Of a DNA stretch of 64,000 bases, positions 34,203 through 43,600 are shown piece by piece. Position 1 is the stretch's first letter. Each line of letters begins with the position of its first letter. The stretch comes from Catenuloplanes indicus. GTDB lineage: Bacteria; Actinomycetota; Actinomycetes; Mycobacteriales; Micromonosporaceae. Made by a program: the position numbers and the translations under genes. The DNA is taken from positions 7,068,001-7,132,000 of the forward strand of contig NZ_JAUSUZ010000001.1 in the NCBI RefSeq assembly GCF_030813715.1, given 5' to 3'. A model generated the notes under the pieces. It made no database searches. It was not told the DNA's origin and worked only from the letters and a program-made list of their open reading frames with translations.

Positions 34203-35798
34203 ATGGACACCGCGGACGCGATCATCGTCGGAGCCGGCCACAACGGGCTGGTCGCGGCGAACCTGTTGGCCGACGCCGGCTGGGACGTGCTGGTGCTGGA
34301 GGCGACGCCGCATGCGGGCGGCGCGGTCCGCTCCGGGCACGTCACCGCCCCCGGTTACCTCTCCGACCTGTTCAGCGCGTTCTATCCACTCGGGTACGCG
34401 TCCCCGGTGATCAAGCGGCTCGGCCTCGGCGAGCACGGCCTGTCCTGGCGGCACGCGCCGGACGTGCTCTGTCACCTGCTGCCGGACGGCCGGTCCGTGA
34501 CGATGAACCGGGACATCGAGGTCACCGCCGCGTCCGTGGAGGAGTTCGCGCCCGGCGACGGCGAGCGCTGGAAGAACGCGTACCGGGACTGGCAGGACGT
34601 CGCCACCCCGATGCTGGACGTGATCACGTCGCCGTTCCCGCCGGTCCGGGCCGGCCTCGGCCTGGCCGCCCGGCTGCGCGTCTCCGGCGGCCTGCGCCTG
34701 GCCCGCCGCCTGCTGCTCTCCGCGCGCGAGCTGGGCTCCGAGCTGTTCCGCGGCGAGGGCGCGAAGCTGCTGCTGGCGGGCAACGCGCTGCACACCGACC
34801 TGTCCCCGGAGGAGGCCGGCGGCGCGGTGTACGGCTGGCTGCTGGCCATGCTCGGTCAGCAGGCCGGCTGGCCGGTGCCGGTCGGCGGGGCGCAGCGGCT
34901 CACCGACGCGCTGGTCTCCCGCCTGGTCTCGCGCGGCGGCCGGATCGTCTACGGCGTGCGCGCGGAACGCGTCCTGGTCGCGCGCGGCCGGGCGATGGGC
35001 GTGCGCTCGGCCGGCGGCACCGACTGGCGGGCCCGCCGCGCGGTGCTGGCCGACGTGCCCGCGCCCTCGCTCTACCTCGACCTGGTCGGCGCGCGGCATC
35101 TCCCGCCGCGGCTGGTCGAGGACCTGGCGCACTTCCGCTGGGACGGCTCCACCATCAAGATCGACTGGGCGCTGTCCGGCCCGGTGCCGTGGAAGAACCC
35201 GGCGGTCGGCCGGGCCGGCACGGTGCACCTCGGCGCGGACCTCAACGGCCTCACCCGGTACGCGGCGGAGCTGGCCTGCGGCGAGCTGCCCACCGAGCCG
35301 TTCCTGCTCGCCGGGCAGATGACCACGGCCGACCCGTCACGGTCGCCGGACGGCACCGAGTCGCTCTGGGCGTACTCACACCTGCCGTTCCGCACCGCCT
35401 GGGACGCGGAGCCGGTGGCCCGGCAGGCCGAGCGGATGGAGGACGTGCTGGAGCGGGCCGCGCCCGGCTTCCGGCAGCTGGTGGTGGCGCGGCACGTGGC
35501 CGGCCCCGCCGACCTCGAGCGGGAGGACCCGAGCCTGGTCGGCGGCACGGTCGGCGGCGGCTCCCAGGCCGCGTTCCAGCAGCTGTTCCTGCGCCCGATC
35601 CCGGGCCTGGGCCGGGCGGACACGCCGGTGGACCGGCTGTTCCTGGCCGGTTCGTCCGCGCACCCGGGCGGCGGCGTGCACGGCGCACCCGGCGCGAACG
35701 CGGCCCGGGCCGCGATCGCCCGGGACCGTGCACTCACCGGCGACCTCTACGCCTCGGCGATCCGCGCCGCACACCGCGCGGTCTACGCGGACCGGTAG
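34203..35798 (+). CDS. phytoene-dehydrogenase-like FAD oxidoreductase
   Basis: 531 residues. ATG 34203 follows ATAGGGGCGAAC. N-terminal FAD motif AIIVGAGHNGLVAANLLADAG at residues 7-27, then EATPHAGGAVRSG as in CrtI-like desaturases and PYROXD2-like oxidoreductases. The C-terminal FAD contact is LFLAGSSAHPGGGVHGAPG. The substrate is not necessarily a carotenoid; no other carotenoid genes are present. A GC-only repeat tract follows directly. Confidence 0.86.
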   Translation: MDTADAIIVGAGHNGLVAANLLADAGWDVLVLEATPHAGGAVRSGHVTAPGYLSDLFSAFYPLGYASPVIKRLGLGEHGLSWRHAPDVLCHLLPDGRSVTMNRDIEVTAASVEEFAPGDGERWKNAYRDWQDVATPMLDVITSPFPPVRAGLGLAARLRVSGGLRLARRLLLSARELGSELFRGEGAKLLLAGNALHTDLSPEEAGGAVYGWLLAMLGQQAGWPVPVGGAQRLTDALVSRLVSRGGRIVYGVRAERVLVARGRAMGVRSAGGTDWRARRAVLADVPAPSLYLDLVGARHLPPRLVEDLAHFRWDGSTIKIDWALSGPVPWKNPAVGRAGTVHLGADLNGLTRYAAELACGELPTEPFLLAGQMTTADPSRSPDGTESLWAYSHLPFRTAWDAEPVARQAERMEDVLERAAPGFRQLVVARHVAGPADLEREDPSLVGGTVGGGSQAAFQQLFLRPIPGLGRADTPVDRLFLAGSSAHPGGGVHGAPGANAARAAIARDRALTGDLYASAIRAAHRAVYADR

Positions 35799-36365
35799 GG
35801 ACGGCGGCCGGTGGGGGCGGTGGCCGATGGCCGCGGCGGCTGCCACCGGCGCCAACGCCGGTGGCGGTGGCGGGCGGTGCCGGTGCCGGTGGAGGTCGGC
35901 GAGGGTGGCGACGGGCAGCGGGCGGCAACGGCCGGTAGCGGCGACGGTTCGGCAGCGTCGGCCGGCGGCGGTGAGCCGGCAACGGCAACAGCCGCTAGCG
36001 GCGAGGTTCGGCGGCGGCCAATGGCGGCGAGTGGGCAGCGGCCGGTGGCGGCGACGGTTCGGCGGCAGAGGCCGCCGGCGGCGACGGCTGACAGCGGCGA
36101 TGGCTGCCGGTGGCGATGGCATCCGGCGGCGACGGCCGCCGGCGGCGACGGTTTGGGCGCCGCGATCGGCGGCGGTCAGTGGCGGGGAGCCGGCCAGCGG
36201 CAACGGCCGCTAGCGGCGATGGTTTGGCGGCGGCCAGTGGCGGCGAGTGGGTAGCGGCGACGGTTCGGCGGCCGCGTTCGGCGACGGCCGCCGGCGTCGA
36301 CGGTCCAGCAGCGGTGGCCAGCGGCGATAGGGCCGGCCGGGGCACCGGCCGGTAGGGCGGCGGCC
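35799..36365. repeat. GC-only imperfect repeat tract, non-coding
   Basis: About 565 bp built from recurring GGCGGCGACGG, GCGGCGACGGTTCGGCGGC and GCAACGGCCGCTAGCGGCGA words. The plus strand is G-biased, A/T occur mostly at fixed places within the words, and several frames are open only because stop codons are rare. A direct repeat of about 90 bp is visible: 35969-36070 against 36184-36274, both with GAGCCGGC, GCCGCTAGCGGCGA and GTGGGCAGCGG/GTGGGTAGCGG in order. I see no gene in it. Possibly a degenerated minisatellite, or the remnant of a Gly-rich repeat protein. Confidence 0.65.
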
Positions 36366-36770
36366 GGTAGCCGGCGATGTGCGATCAGGACGCATCGTGA
36401 TCGAATCGCCACCTATCGGCCCCGATCCGATCTTTGCAGCTCAGAGCCGCACACGGCAGGTCACAACATCAACACGGTTGCCCGTACCGAGCCTGATTTA
36501 TGGGCTTTTCTGGGTGTTTTGCGACGTGAAGAGCGGTCTCGTGGGGTGGCGCGGACCACTCTTCGGCGTTTAGATTTCATTTCGATACAGGCCTTGACTG
36601 GCCAGTTGTTAGCGCTAACACTTCACCTCAACCACCACGGCGAAACATCGGGAAACCTTCGGGTAACTCCGACGACATCTGGCCGCGAGGCGGTGCGGGG
36701 CACCGTTCGCACCGTCGGCGACCAGCTGCGGGCACCACCGTGGGGCTTTCCAGAACTCAAGGGAGAGAGC
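36366..36770. promoter_or_regulatory. 405-bp leader and promoter region of the sugar ABC operon
   Basis: AT-richer than its surroundings, without coding signal. A candidate promoter is TTGACT (36594-36599), 16 bp, TAACAC (36616-36621), overlapping the LacI-type dyad at 36607-36620. About 150 nt of leader follow before the lipoprotein start; I see no riboswitch there. Confidence 0.6.
36607..36620. promoter_or_regulatory. LacI-family operator
   Basis: TGTTAGCGCTAACA, a perfect 14-bp palindrome with the central CG typical of LacI-family sites, placed between candidate -35 and -10 boxes of the sugar ABC operon. The repressor gene is not in the window. Confidence 0.85.
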
Positions 36771-37898
36771 ATGAAACTCGCGAGGCTCGCTGCCGCGGCC
36801 ATAGGCCTGACCGTCGCATTCTCCGTGACCGCCTGTGGCTCGGCGGAGAAGGCCGGCGAGTCCGGCGGCGACACCGGTTCGGCGGAGGGCGCGCTGGTCG
36901 GCGTGACCATGCCGACCAAGGTCTCGGAGCGCTGGGTCGCCGACGGCAACAACGTCAAGGCCGCGCTGGAGAAGCTGGGCTACAAGGTCGACCTGCAGTA
37001 CGCGGAGAACGACATCCCGACGCAGGCGAACCAGATCGACAACCAGATCACCCAGGGCGCGAAGCTCCTGATCATCGCCTCGATCGACGGCACGGCGCTG
37101 ACCAGCCAGCTGGAGAACGCCAAGGCCAACAACATCCCGGTGATCTCGTACGACCGGCTCATCCGCAAGTCGCCGAACGTGGACTACTACGCCACGTTCG
37201 ACAACGAGAAGGTCGGCGTCCAGCAGGCCACGTCGCTGCTGGTCGGCCTGGGCCTGAAGAAGGCGGACGGTTCCGACGGCGACAAGAAGGGCCCGTTCAA
37301 CATCGAGCTCTTCGCCGGCTCGCCGGACGACAACAACGCGACGTTCTTCTTCAACGGCGCGATGAAGACGCTGAAGCCGTACATCGACAACGGCACGCTG
37401 GTCGTCAAGAGCGGTCAGACGGACTTCAACACCGTCTCCACGCTGCGCTGGGACCCGGCCACGGCCCAGCAGCGCATGGAGAACATCATCACCACGACCT
37501 ACACCGGCAGCAACAAGGTCGCGGGCGTGCTGTCGCCGTACGACGGCATCTCGATCGGCATCCTCTCCGCGCTGAAGAGCAACGGCTACGGCACCGCCGC
37601 GCAGCCGTGGCCGATCGTCACCGGCCAGGACGCCGAGGTCGCGTCGGTCAAGTCGATCATCAACAACGAGCAGTACGCCACCATCTACAAGGACACCCGG
37701 CAGCTCGCCGACGTGACCGTGAAGATGGCGGACGCGGTCCTCAAGGGCGGCACGCCGGAGGTCAACAACACCACGGACTACGACAACGGCAACAAGGTCG
37801 TTCCGTCGTACCTGCTGGAGCCGGTGATCGTCTACAAGGACAACTACAAGGCGACGCTGATCGACACCGGTTACTACACCGAGGACCAGCTCAAGTAA
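36771..37898 (+). CDS. chvE: multiple monosaccharide ABC transporter substrate-binding lipoprotein
   Basis: 375 residues. ATG 36771 follows GGGAGAGAGC; the frame upstream to 36519 is leader. Lipobox VTAC with lipidated Cys near residue 22. Periplasmic-binding-protein fold I with the ChvE pattern: [60 protein letters not shown] and [16 protein letters not shown]. Binds xylose, arabinose, glucose or galactose-type sugars at the cell surface and delivers them to the ATPase/permease below. First gene of a three-gene operon; a hairpin after it probably sets a higher level for this subunit. Confidence 0.93.
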   Translation: MKLARLAAAAIGLTVAFSVTACGSAEKAGESGGDTGSAEGALVGVTMPTKVSERWVADGNNVKAALEKLGYKVDLQYAENDIPTQANQIDNQITQGAKLLIIASIDGTALTSQLENAKANNIPVISYDRLIRKSPNVDYYATFDNEKVGVQQATSLLVGLGLKKADGSDGDKKGPFNIELFAGSPDDNNATFFFNGAMKTLKPYIDNGTLVVKSGQTDFNTVSTLRWDPATAQQRMENIITTTYTGSNKVAGVLSPYDGISIGILSALKSNGYGTAAQPWPIVTGQDAEVASVKSIINNEQYATIYKDTRQLADVTVKMADAVLKGGTPEVNNTTDYDNGNKVVPSYLLEPVIVYKDNYKATLIDTGYYTEDQLK

Positions 37899-37912
37899 GA
37901 CCCCGTTTCATC

Positions 37913-37940
37913 CCGGCGGTGGGCCTCGGCCCACCGCCGG
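37913..37940 (+). terminator. intercistronic hairpin after the binding-protein gene
   Basis: Perfect 13-bp arms CCGGCGGTGGGCC/GGCCCACCGCCGG with a 2-nt centre (in practice a tetraloop), without T-run, 14 nt after the stop and 30 nt before the next start. Typical position for an mRNA-stabilising or attenuating stem that favours the binding protein. Confidence 0.7.
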
Positions 37941-37970
37941 TCACCTTTAGAGCAACGAGGAGCAACCGCC

Positions 37971-39500
37971 GTGGCCGACGCGCTACTGCAGATGCGGGGA
38001 ATCACCAAGACATTCCCCGGCGTCAAGGCGCTCTCCGACGTGAACCTCACCGTCAAACGCGGCGAGATCCACGCCATCTGCGGGGAGAACGGGGCCGGCA
38101 AGTCGACCCTGATGAAGGTGCTCTCCGGTGTGTACCCGCACGGGACGTACACCGGTGACATCGTTTTTGACGGTCAGGAGTGCCACTTCTCGGATATCCG
38201 GGACAGCGAGAAGCGTGGCATCGTCATCATCCACCAGGAGCTGGCGCTCAGCCCGTACCTGTCGATCGCGGAGAACATCTTCCTCGGCAACGAGGTGGTC
38301 CGCCGCGGCCTGATCGACTGGAACGAGACGAACGACCGGGCGGCCAAGCTGATGCGGCGCGTCGGCCTGGTGGAGAACCCGACCACGCCGGCCATGGACA
38401 TCGGCGTCGGTAAGCAGCAGCTCGTGGAGATCGCCAAGGCGCTCTCCAAGGAGGTCCGGCTGCTGATCCTGGACGAGCCGACCGCGGCGCTGAACGACGA
38501 GGACTCCGCGCACCTGCTGAACCTGCTGCGCGAGCTGCGCGCGCAGGGCATCACGTGCGTGATCATCTCGCACAAGCTGAACGAGATCAAAGCGATCGCC
38601 GACTCGCTTACCATCATCCGCGACGGCCGCACGATCGAGACGCTGGACATGCGGGCGGACAACGTCACCGAGGACCGGATCATCTCCGGCATGGTGGGTC
38701 GCGACCTCGAGCACCGGTACCCGCCGCACACCTCGAAGGTGGGCGCGGAGGTGCTGCGGATCGAGAACTGGACCGTCCACAGCCCGACCCAGCAGGGCCG
38801 CAAGATCATCGACAACGCGAACCTCACGCTGCGCCGTGGGGAGATCGTCGGGCTGGCCGGCCTGATGGGCGCCGGCCGCACCGAGCTGGCGATGAGCGTG
38901 TTCGGCCGCGCGTACGGCGTGGACATCTCCGGCAAGATCTACAAGGACGGCAAGGAGATCCGCCTCCGCACCGTCGGCGACGCGATCGAGCACGGTCTCG
39001 CGTACGCGACCGAGGACCGCAAGCGGTACGGCTTGAACCTGATCGAGGACATCCAGCGCAACGTCTCCGGCGCGAGCCTGGAGAAGCTGGCCAAGGGCGG
39101 CTGGGTCAACGAGAACGAGGAGTTCAAGGTCGCGGAGCAGTACCGCCGGGAGCTGAACGTCAAGGCCCCGAGCGTCGCGTCGGTCACCGGCACGCTCTCC
39201 GGCGGCAACCAGCAGAAGGTCGTGCTGGCCAAGTGGATCTACTCCGACCCGGACGTGCTCATCCTCGACGAGCCGACCCGGGGCATCGACGTCGGTGCGA
39301 AGTACGAGATCTACACCATCATCAACGCCCTCGCGGACCAGGGCAAGGCGATCCTCGTGATCTCCTCCGAGCTGCCCGAGCTGCTCGGCATCTGCGACCG
39401 GATCTACGCGCTCTCCGCCGGCCGGGTCACCGGCGAGGTCCCACGCGCGGAGGCGACCCCGGAGCGACTCATGCAGTTCATGACCAAGGTTAAGGAGTAA
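37971..39500 (+). CDS. mmsA: multiple monosaccharide ABC transporter ATP-binding protein
   Basis: 509 residues with two ABC domains. GTG 37971 follows ACGAGGAGCAACCGCC. Domain 1: Walker [10 protein letters not shown] (38-46), a degenerate signature [13 protein letters not shown], and Walker [12 protein letters not shown]. Domain 2 (about 265-505): degenerate P-loop [10 protein letters not shown], intact signature [14 protein letters not shown], and Walker [12 protein letters not shown]. This pattern of one intact site shared across domains is normal for RbsA/MglA/GguA-type sugar ATPases. Ends 7 bp before the permease start. Confidence 0.94.
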   Translation: MADALLQMRGITKTFPGVKALSDVNLTVKRGEIHAICGENGAGKSTLMKVLSGVYPHGTYTGDIVFDGQECHFSDIRDSEKRGIVIIHQELALSPYLSIAENIFLGNEVVRRGLIDWNETNDRAAKLMRRVGLVENPTTPAMDIGVGKQQLVEIAKALSKEVRLLILDEPTAALNDEDSAHLLNLLRELRAQGITCVIISHKLNEIKAIADSLTIIRDGRTIETLDMRADNVTEDRIISGMVGRDLEHRYPPHTSKVGAEVLRIENWTVHSPTQQGRKIIDNANLTLRRGEIVGLAGLMGAGRTELAMSVFGRAYGVDISGKIYKDGKEIRLRTVGDAIEHGLAYATEDRKRYGLNLIEDIQRNVSGASLEKLAKGGWVNENEEFKVAEQYRRELNVKAPSVASVTGTLSGGNQQKVVLAKWIYSDPDVLILDEPTRGIDVGAKYEIYTIINALADQGKAILVISSELPELLGICDRIYALSAGRVTGEVPRAEATPERLMQFMTKVKE

Positions 39501-39507
39501 GGCCGCG

Positions 39508-40767
39508 ATGAGTAGCGTCGCGCCGGCGACCGGCGGTATCACCACCAACACGGCCAAGGTGCCCGGTGGAGGCGGCCCGAAGGGCACCAACGGCGGGTTC
39601 TCGATCAACCTGCGACAGAGTGGCATCTACATCGCGTTCGCCCTGATCGTGGTGGGCTTCGCGGTGGCCACGGACGGCCAGCTGCTGGGCTTCCAGAACA
39701 TCAGCAACATCATCATCCAGCACTCGTACATCCTGATTCTCGCGATCGGCATGATCCTGATCATCATCGCCGGCCACATCGACCTCTCGGTCGGTTCCGT
39801 GGTCGCGACCACCGGCGCGATATCCGCCGTCCTGATGGTCAACATGGACGTGCCGTGGCCGCTGGCCATCGTGCTGACGCTGATCGTCGGCGGCCTGATC
39901 GGCGCCTGGCAGGGCTACTGGGTGGCCTACTTCGGCATCCCCGCGTTCATCGTCACGCTGGCCGGCATGCTGCTGTTCCGCGCGGTCGCCATGCAGGTCC
40001 TGGGCAACCAGGGCATCGGCCCGTTCCCGGACGAGATCCGCACGATCGCCAACGGCTTCACGCCCGGCACGCTCGGCAACGTCGCGCTCGGCCCGCTCGG
40101 CGGCGCGGACATCATCACGCTGCTGGTCGGCATCCTGGTCTGCGCCGGCATGGTCGTCTCCCAGCTGCGCACCCGCCGGGCCCGGATCGGCTACCAGCAG
40201 TCGGTCGAGCCGATCGCGATCCTGGTGGCCCGCAACGTGGTCGCGATCGCCGTGATCATGACGATCGTGGTGCAGCTGGCCCGCTTCAAGAACCTGCCCT
40301 GGGTGCTCGTACTGCTGGCCGGCCTGGTGCTGCTCTACACGCTGATCGCGAACCGGACCGTCTTCGGCCGGCACGTCTACGCGATCGGTGGCAACCTGCA
40401 GGCCGCGTCGCTCTCCGGCGTCAAGGTCAAGCGCGTCACGTTCTGGCTCTTCGTCAACATGGGCGTGCTCGCCGCGGTCGCCGGCATCATCCTCTCCGGC
40501 CGCCTCAACGTCGCGCTCCCCGGTGCCGGCAACACGTTCGAGCTGGACGCGATCGCCGCGGCCTTCATCGGCGGCGCCGCGGTCCAGGGCGGTGTCGGCA
40601 AGGTCGTCGGCGCCATCACCGGTGGCCTGATCATGGCCGTCATCAACAACGGCATGTCGCTGCTCGGCTCCGAGCCGGCCGAGGTCATGCTGGCCAAGGG
40701 CGCGGTCCTGCTGCTCGCGGTCGCGCTGGACGTCTGGGCCAAGCGCCGCGCCGGCGCCACCCGCTGA
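39508..40767 (+). CDS. mmsB: multiple monosaccharide ABC transporter permease
   Basis: 419 residues with about ten membrane helices and a glycine-rich cytoplasmic N-terminus. ATG 39508 is preceded by AAGGAGTAAGGCCGCG that overlaps the ATPase stop. Permease signature: IIAGHIDLSVGSVVATTGAISAV, GIPAFIVTLAGMLLFR, YAIGGNLQAASLSGVKV and AAAFIGGAAVQGGVGKV. Forms the membrane channel with the ATPase. A strong terminator closes the operon. Confidence 0.94.
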   Translation: MSSVAPATGGITTNTAKVPGGGGPKGTNGGFSINLRQSGIYIAFALIVVGFAVATDGQLLGFQNISNIIIQHSYILILAIGMILIIIAGHIDLSVGSVVATTGAISAVLMVNMDVPWPLAIVLTLIVGGLIGAWQGYWVAYFGIPAFIVTLAGMLLFRAVAMQVLGNQGIGPFPDEIRTIANGFTPGTLGNVALGPLGGADIITLLVGILVCAGMVVSQLRTRRARIGYQQSVEPIAILVARNVVAIAVIMTIVVQLARFKNLPWVLVLLAGLVLLYTLIANRTVFGRHVYAIGGNLQAASLSGVKVKRVTFWLFVNMGVLAAVAGIILSGRLNVALPGAGNTFELDAIAAAFIGGAAVQGGVGKVVGAITGGLIMAVINNGMSLLGSEPAEVMLAKGAVLLLAVALDVWAKRRAGATR

Positions 40768-40781
40768 TCACCCCGCTGCAC

Positions 40782-40819
40782 CGGCGGCGGTCCCTTCCCC
40801 GGGACCGCCGCCGATTTTT
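40782..40819 (+). terminator. rho-independent terminator of the sugar ABC operon
   Basis: Perfect 13-bp arms CGGCGGCGGTCCC/GGGACCGCCGCCG, 6-nt loop, followed by ATTTTTG. 14 nt after the permease stop. Confidence 0.92.
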
Positions 40820-40822
40820 GTT

Positions 40823-40873
40823 TACCCGCTTCCGGCGTGGCCGAGTGCCGCATGCTCCCGCGGGCCCCGGTCG
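40823..40873 (+). repeat. dispersed 3'-flank repeat, copy B
   Basis: ACCCGCTTCCGGCGTGGCCG, GAGTG-type middle, CCGCATGCTCCCGCGGGC and CCGGTCG. Same strand as the sugar permease and directly after its terminator (55 nt after the stop). Confidence 0.85.
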
Positions 40874-40948
40874 TCGCCGGTGCTCCGCCCTGCCCGGTCC
40901 GCGGCCACTTCCGGAAGACCCGGTGGGCGGCGCCGGCGGAGGTGCCGG

Positions 40949-42004
40949 TCAGACCGGGACGACGTCCGCGACCACGCAGGCGATGTTGTCCGGTGCGCCG
41001 CCGTCGTAGGCCAGCGCGATCAGCGCGTCGACGGTCTCGGCCGGAGCGGCACCGGTGCGGAGTGCCGCCTCCAGCGCGGCCGGTTCCACCACCGCCGAGA
41101 GGCCGTCGGAGCACAGCAGATACCGGTCGCCAGGCCGCGCGACGTGCAGCGACAGGTCGGGTGCCGGGTCGTGGCCCAGCGCCCGCACCAGCAGCGCCCG
41201 CTGTGGGTGCGACCGGGCCTCCTCGGCGCTGAGCCGCCCCTCCGAGACCAGCGACTGCACGTACGTGTGGTCGACGGTGATCCGGAACAGCGTCCCGTCC
41301 CGCAGCAGATAGGCCCGGGAGTCGCCGACGTGGACGAGTGCCAGCTGGGAACCGGACCAGAGCAGCGCGGTCAGCGTGGTGATCGCGGTCGGCTCGTCGG
41401 CGGCGCGGATCGCCTCGTCGGCGGAGCCGATCGCCTCGGACAGCGCGTTGAGCAGGCCACCGGCCGGCAGATCGGCGGTCTCCAGCGGCTTCAGCGCCTC
41501 GATCGCGGCGCTGCTGGCCCGCCCGCCGTGCGCGCCGCGCATGCCGTCGGCGACCGCGAGCAGCCGGGTGCCGGCGTACGCCGTGTCCTCGTTGGTGTCC
41601 CGCTCGAGGCCCGCGTCGGTGCGGACGGCGTAGCGGATGCCGAGTTCGGTGGATCGGTCTGACATGGGGGAGCCCCTTCCCGACAGGTAGTCGACGAGGA
41701 AGGTGGCGAGCTGCTCGCGGGCCTGCGCCTCGCGCGCGATCCGGTCCCGGAACGCGGTGACGGCCGCGGCGGCGTCCGGCGGCGGCATGGCGCAGACGTC
41801 CCGGATCTGCGCCAGCGGCATGCCGAGCCGGCGCAGCCAGGCGACCAGGCGTGCGCGTTCCAGCTGCTCCGGTGCGTAGAGCCGGTAGCCGGACGACGGG
41901 TCCACGACGGCCGGTGGCAGCAGGCCGAGGTCGTCGTAGAGACGCAGCGCCCTGGGCGAGAGTCGGCTCAGGCGGGCGAACGCCCCGATGGTCAGCAGGG
42001 ACAC
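40949..42004 (-). CDS. MerR-type regulator fused to PP2C phosphatase
   Basis: 351 residues from GTG 42004 (GAGGAAGGTGAG upstream). N-terminal MerR domain (about 1-75): LTIGAFARLSRLSPRALRLYD, then GYRLYAPEQLERA and RRLGMPLAQI. A helix (about 85-110) leads to a PP2C domain (about 118-350): RTDAGLERDTNED, DGMRGAHGG (canonical DGMGGH), VHVGDSRAYLLRDG, LLCSDGLS and DNIACVVADV, so most metal ligands are kept. An ATG at 41665 at the domain border has GGAAGGGG at good spacing, so a PP2C-only product is possible. A perfect dyad lies 16 bp upstream of the start. The fusion suggests that phosphatase output and transcriptional control share one signal. Confidence 0.85.
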   Translation of the reverse strand: MSLLTIGAFARLSRLSPRALRLYDDLGLLPPAVVDPSSGYRLYAPEQLERARLVAWLRRLGMPLAQIRDVCAMPPPDAAAAVTAFRDRIAREAQAREQLATFLVDYLSGRGSPMSDRSTELGIRYAVRTDAGLERDTNEDTAYAGTRLLAVADGMRGAHGGRASSAAIEALKPLETADLPAGGLLNALSEAIGSADEAIRAADEPTAITTLTALLWSGSQLALVHVGDSRAYLLRDGTLFRITVDHTYVQSLVSEGRLSAEEARSHPQRALLVRALGHDPAPDLSLHVARPGDRYLLCSDGLSAVVEPAALEAALRTGAAPAETVDALIALAYDGGAPDNIACVVADVVPV

Positions 42005-42019
42005 GCGACTCACCTTCCT

Positions 42020-42047
42020 CTCGTACCGGCCGGTCGGCCGGTACGAG
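42020..42047. promoter_or_regulatory. MerR-type dyad operator upstream of merR-PP2C
   Basis: Perfect inverted repeat CTCGTACCGGCC, 4-nt centre GGTC, GGCCGGTACGAG, in the 74-bp gap between the lipoprotein stop and the MerR-PP2C start. MerR proteins bind long dyads between -35 and -10, so this is a likely autoregulatory site and an internal promoter. Confidence 0.8.
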
Positions 42048-42078
42048 AAGGAGCCTGCGGGTTTCCCGAGGGTGAAGG

Positions 42079-43008
42079 TCAAGCCCTCTTCATCAGGTCG
42101 TCGCAGTCGCGCTCGTCCGGGAGGAGCGGACGGAGCTGGACGGTGTACTTCTTACCGGCGGACGTCCACGGCGTGATCGCGGTGGCGCTCTCCGCGGCGG
42201 CGAGCACGTCCTTCGCGGCCTGCGCCTCCGCGCTCACGCAGCCCATGTCGAGGCCCTCGCCGAGCGGCGTCCCGGGCAGCGCCGGACCGGGCCACGCCTT
42301 CTCGGTCTGCGCGGGGTCGCCCTCGGCCTGCTGGAACGGCATGGCGACGCCGGCGATCGCGGCGGGCTGGTAGTCGGCCGGCTCCTTGACACGGCCCGGG
42401 CCGAGCGTGGTCTCCAGGTCCTGCAGCGCGATGATCAGGCCGCTGAGCAGCTCGCGGTCGCGGACCTGCTCGGCGGAGAGGCCGTTCGCGGCACCGGCGG
42501 CCTCGGCCAGCGCGTACGCCTCGACGGTCTGCACGCCCTGCTCGGTCAGCAGCGTGAAGCGGGTGGTCTGCGCGTCCGCGACGCCGGGCTGACCGAGGTC
42601 GACGCCGTTCTGCACACCGGCGGAGCGGGCGCGCTCGACGAGCACGTTGACGTCCGCGGCCTCGACGTACTGCACCTGCAGGTTCGGCAGCGCGGGGCCC
42701 GGGTACTGCTTCGTGGTCGGACCCTCGGTGATCACGCGGCCGTCCGCGTACACACTGATCATCGGGATCCGGGTGGCGAGCATGGCCGGGGTGACGAACC
42801 CGCCGGTGTAGTCGACGCGCAGAACCAGCGTGCTGCCGGTGATCTCCGGGATGTCGCCGGTCGGCTCGACGGCGCCCGCGGTGGCGGACGCGGAGCCGGC
42901 GGCACCCTGGGCGGCGCTGTTCGAGTTCGCACAGGCGCCGGTCAGCAAGAGGGTGGCGGCCGCGGCGCCGCCGAGGAGGGCGCGCGCGGGACGGGTGAGT
43001 GTCGGCAT
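42079..43008 (-). CDS. lipoprotein, uncharacterised
   Basis: 309 residues. Lipobox LTGAC with Cys near residue 26, then a Ser/Ala/Gly-rich linker. The mature part (about 50-305) has no family I can name; it includes LVLRVDYTGGFVTPAMLATRIPM, YADGRVITEGPTTKQYPG, VVMW-free beta-rich stretches and a conserved-looking CVSAEA/DCDD cysteine pair near the end that could form a disulfide. Located on the outer face of the membrane. It precedes the MerR-PP2C gene on the same strand. Confidence 0.75.
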   Translation of the reverse strand: MPTLTRPARALLGGAAAATLLLTGACANSNSAAQGAAGSASATAGAVEPTGDIPEITGSTLVLRVDYTGGFVTPAMLATRIPMISVYADGRVITEGPTTKQYPGPALPNLQVQYVEAADVNVLVERARSAGVQNGVDLGQPGVADAQTTRFTLLTEQGVQTVEAYALAEAAGAANGLSAEQVRDRELLSGLIIALQDLETTLGPGRVKEPADYQPAAIAGVAMPFQQAEGDPAQTEKAWPGPALPGTPLGEGLDMGCVSAEAQAAKDVLAAAESATAITPWTSAGKKYTVQLRPLLPDERDCDDLMKRA

Positions 43009-43047
43009 GACCTGTATGACGAGCGGAACCGGGTACGGGTTCCGCCG

Positions 43048-43509
43048 TTATGAGGGGGTTTTCTCCGCCGCGGCCTTCTGCCGGGACGCGACGTCGGCGA
43101 GCCGGCGCAGCGACTCCCGGTTGCGCTGGTGCAGGACCAGGTCATTCAGCTTGGTGTGCGCCCATTTGAACGGTCCGGCGACCGGTTCCTCGACGAACGT
43201 GATGTGCGTTGCATCGCTGCCGTGCGGACGAAGTTCCATGGTGACGGTCGCCTCGCCGACCGGCCAGAGCCCGACGCGCAGCACCAGCCGCCGCTCCGGC
43301 TCCGACTCGACCACCCGCGAGCCGTCGTGCAGCGAGAACGGCCACGGGCCGGCCTTGTGGAACAGGCGGGCACCGGGCGCGGGCCAGTTCTGGTCGACGT
43401 CCCGGATGTGCACGGTACCGACCACCCAGTCGCTGTACGTCCAGCCGTCCGCGAGCGCCGCCCACACCTGCTTCGGGGACGCGGGGATGACCTGCTCGAC
43501 CTTCGCCAT
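43048..43509 (-). CDS. SRPBCC family protein
   Basis: 153 residues, ATG 43509. START-like/polyketide-cyclase pattern: VIPASPKQVWAALADGWTYSDWVVGTVHIRDVD, LFHKAGPWPFSLHDGSRVV, FVEEPVAGPFKW and a C-terminal helix LRRLADVASRQ. Ligand unknown. Divergent from the glycosyltransferase gene across 91 bp. Confidence 0.85.
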   Translation of the reverse strand: MAKVEQVIPASPKQVWAALADGWTYSDWVVGTVHIRDVDQNWPAPGARLFHKAGPWPFSLHDGSRVVESEPERRLVLRVGLWPVGEATVTMELRPHGSDATHITFVEEPVAGPFKWAHTKLNDLVLHQRNRESLRRLADVASRQKAAAEKTPS

Positions 43510-43600
43510 GCGAGGCGGATACCCCGGCTGGGCCCGCGGCTAACCGCGATGTTCCGGCAAGCCGCCAAAACAATGCCGCAAACCGGGAATAATTGCATTT

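Noticed and set aside
35811-36254. Open frames rich in Gly/Arg/Ala in the repeat tract
   Set aside because: Several frames on both strands are open at once because the tract has almost no A/T; no ribosome binding site or conserved motif.
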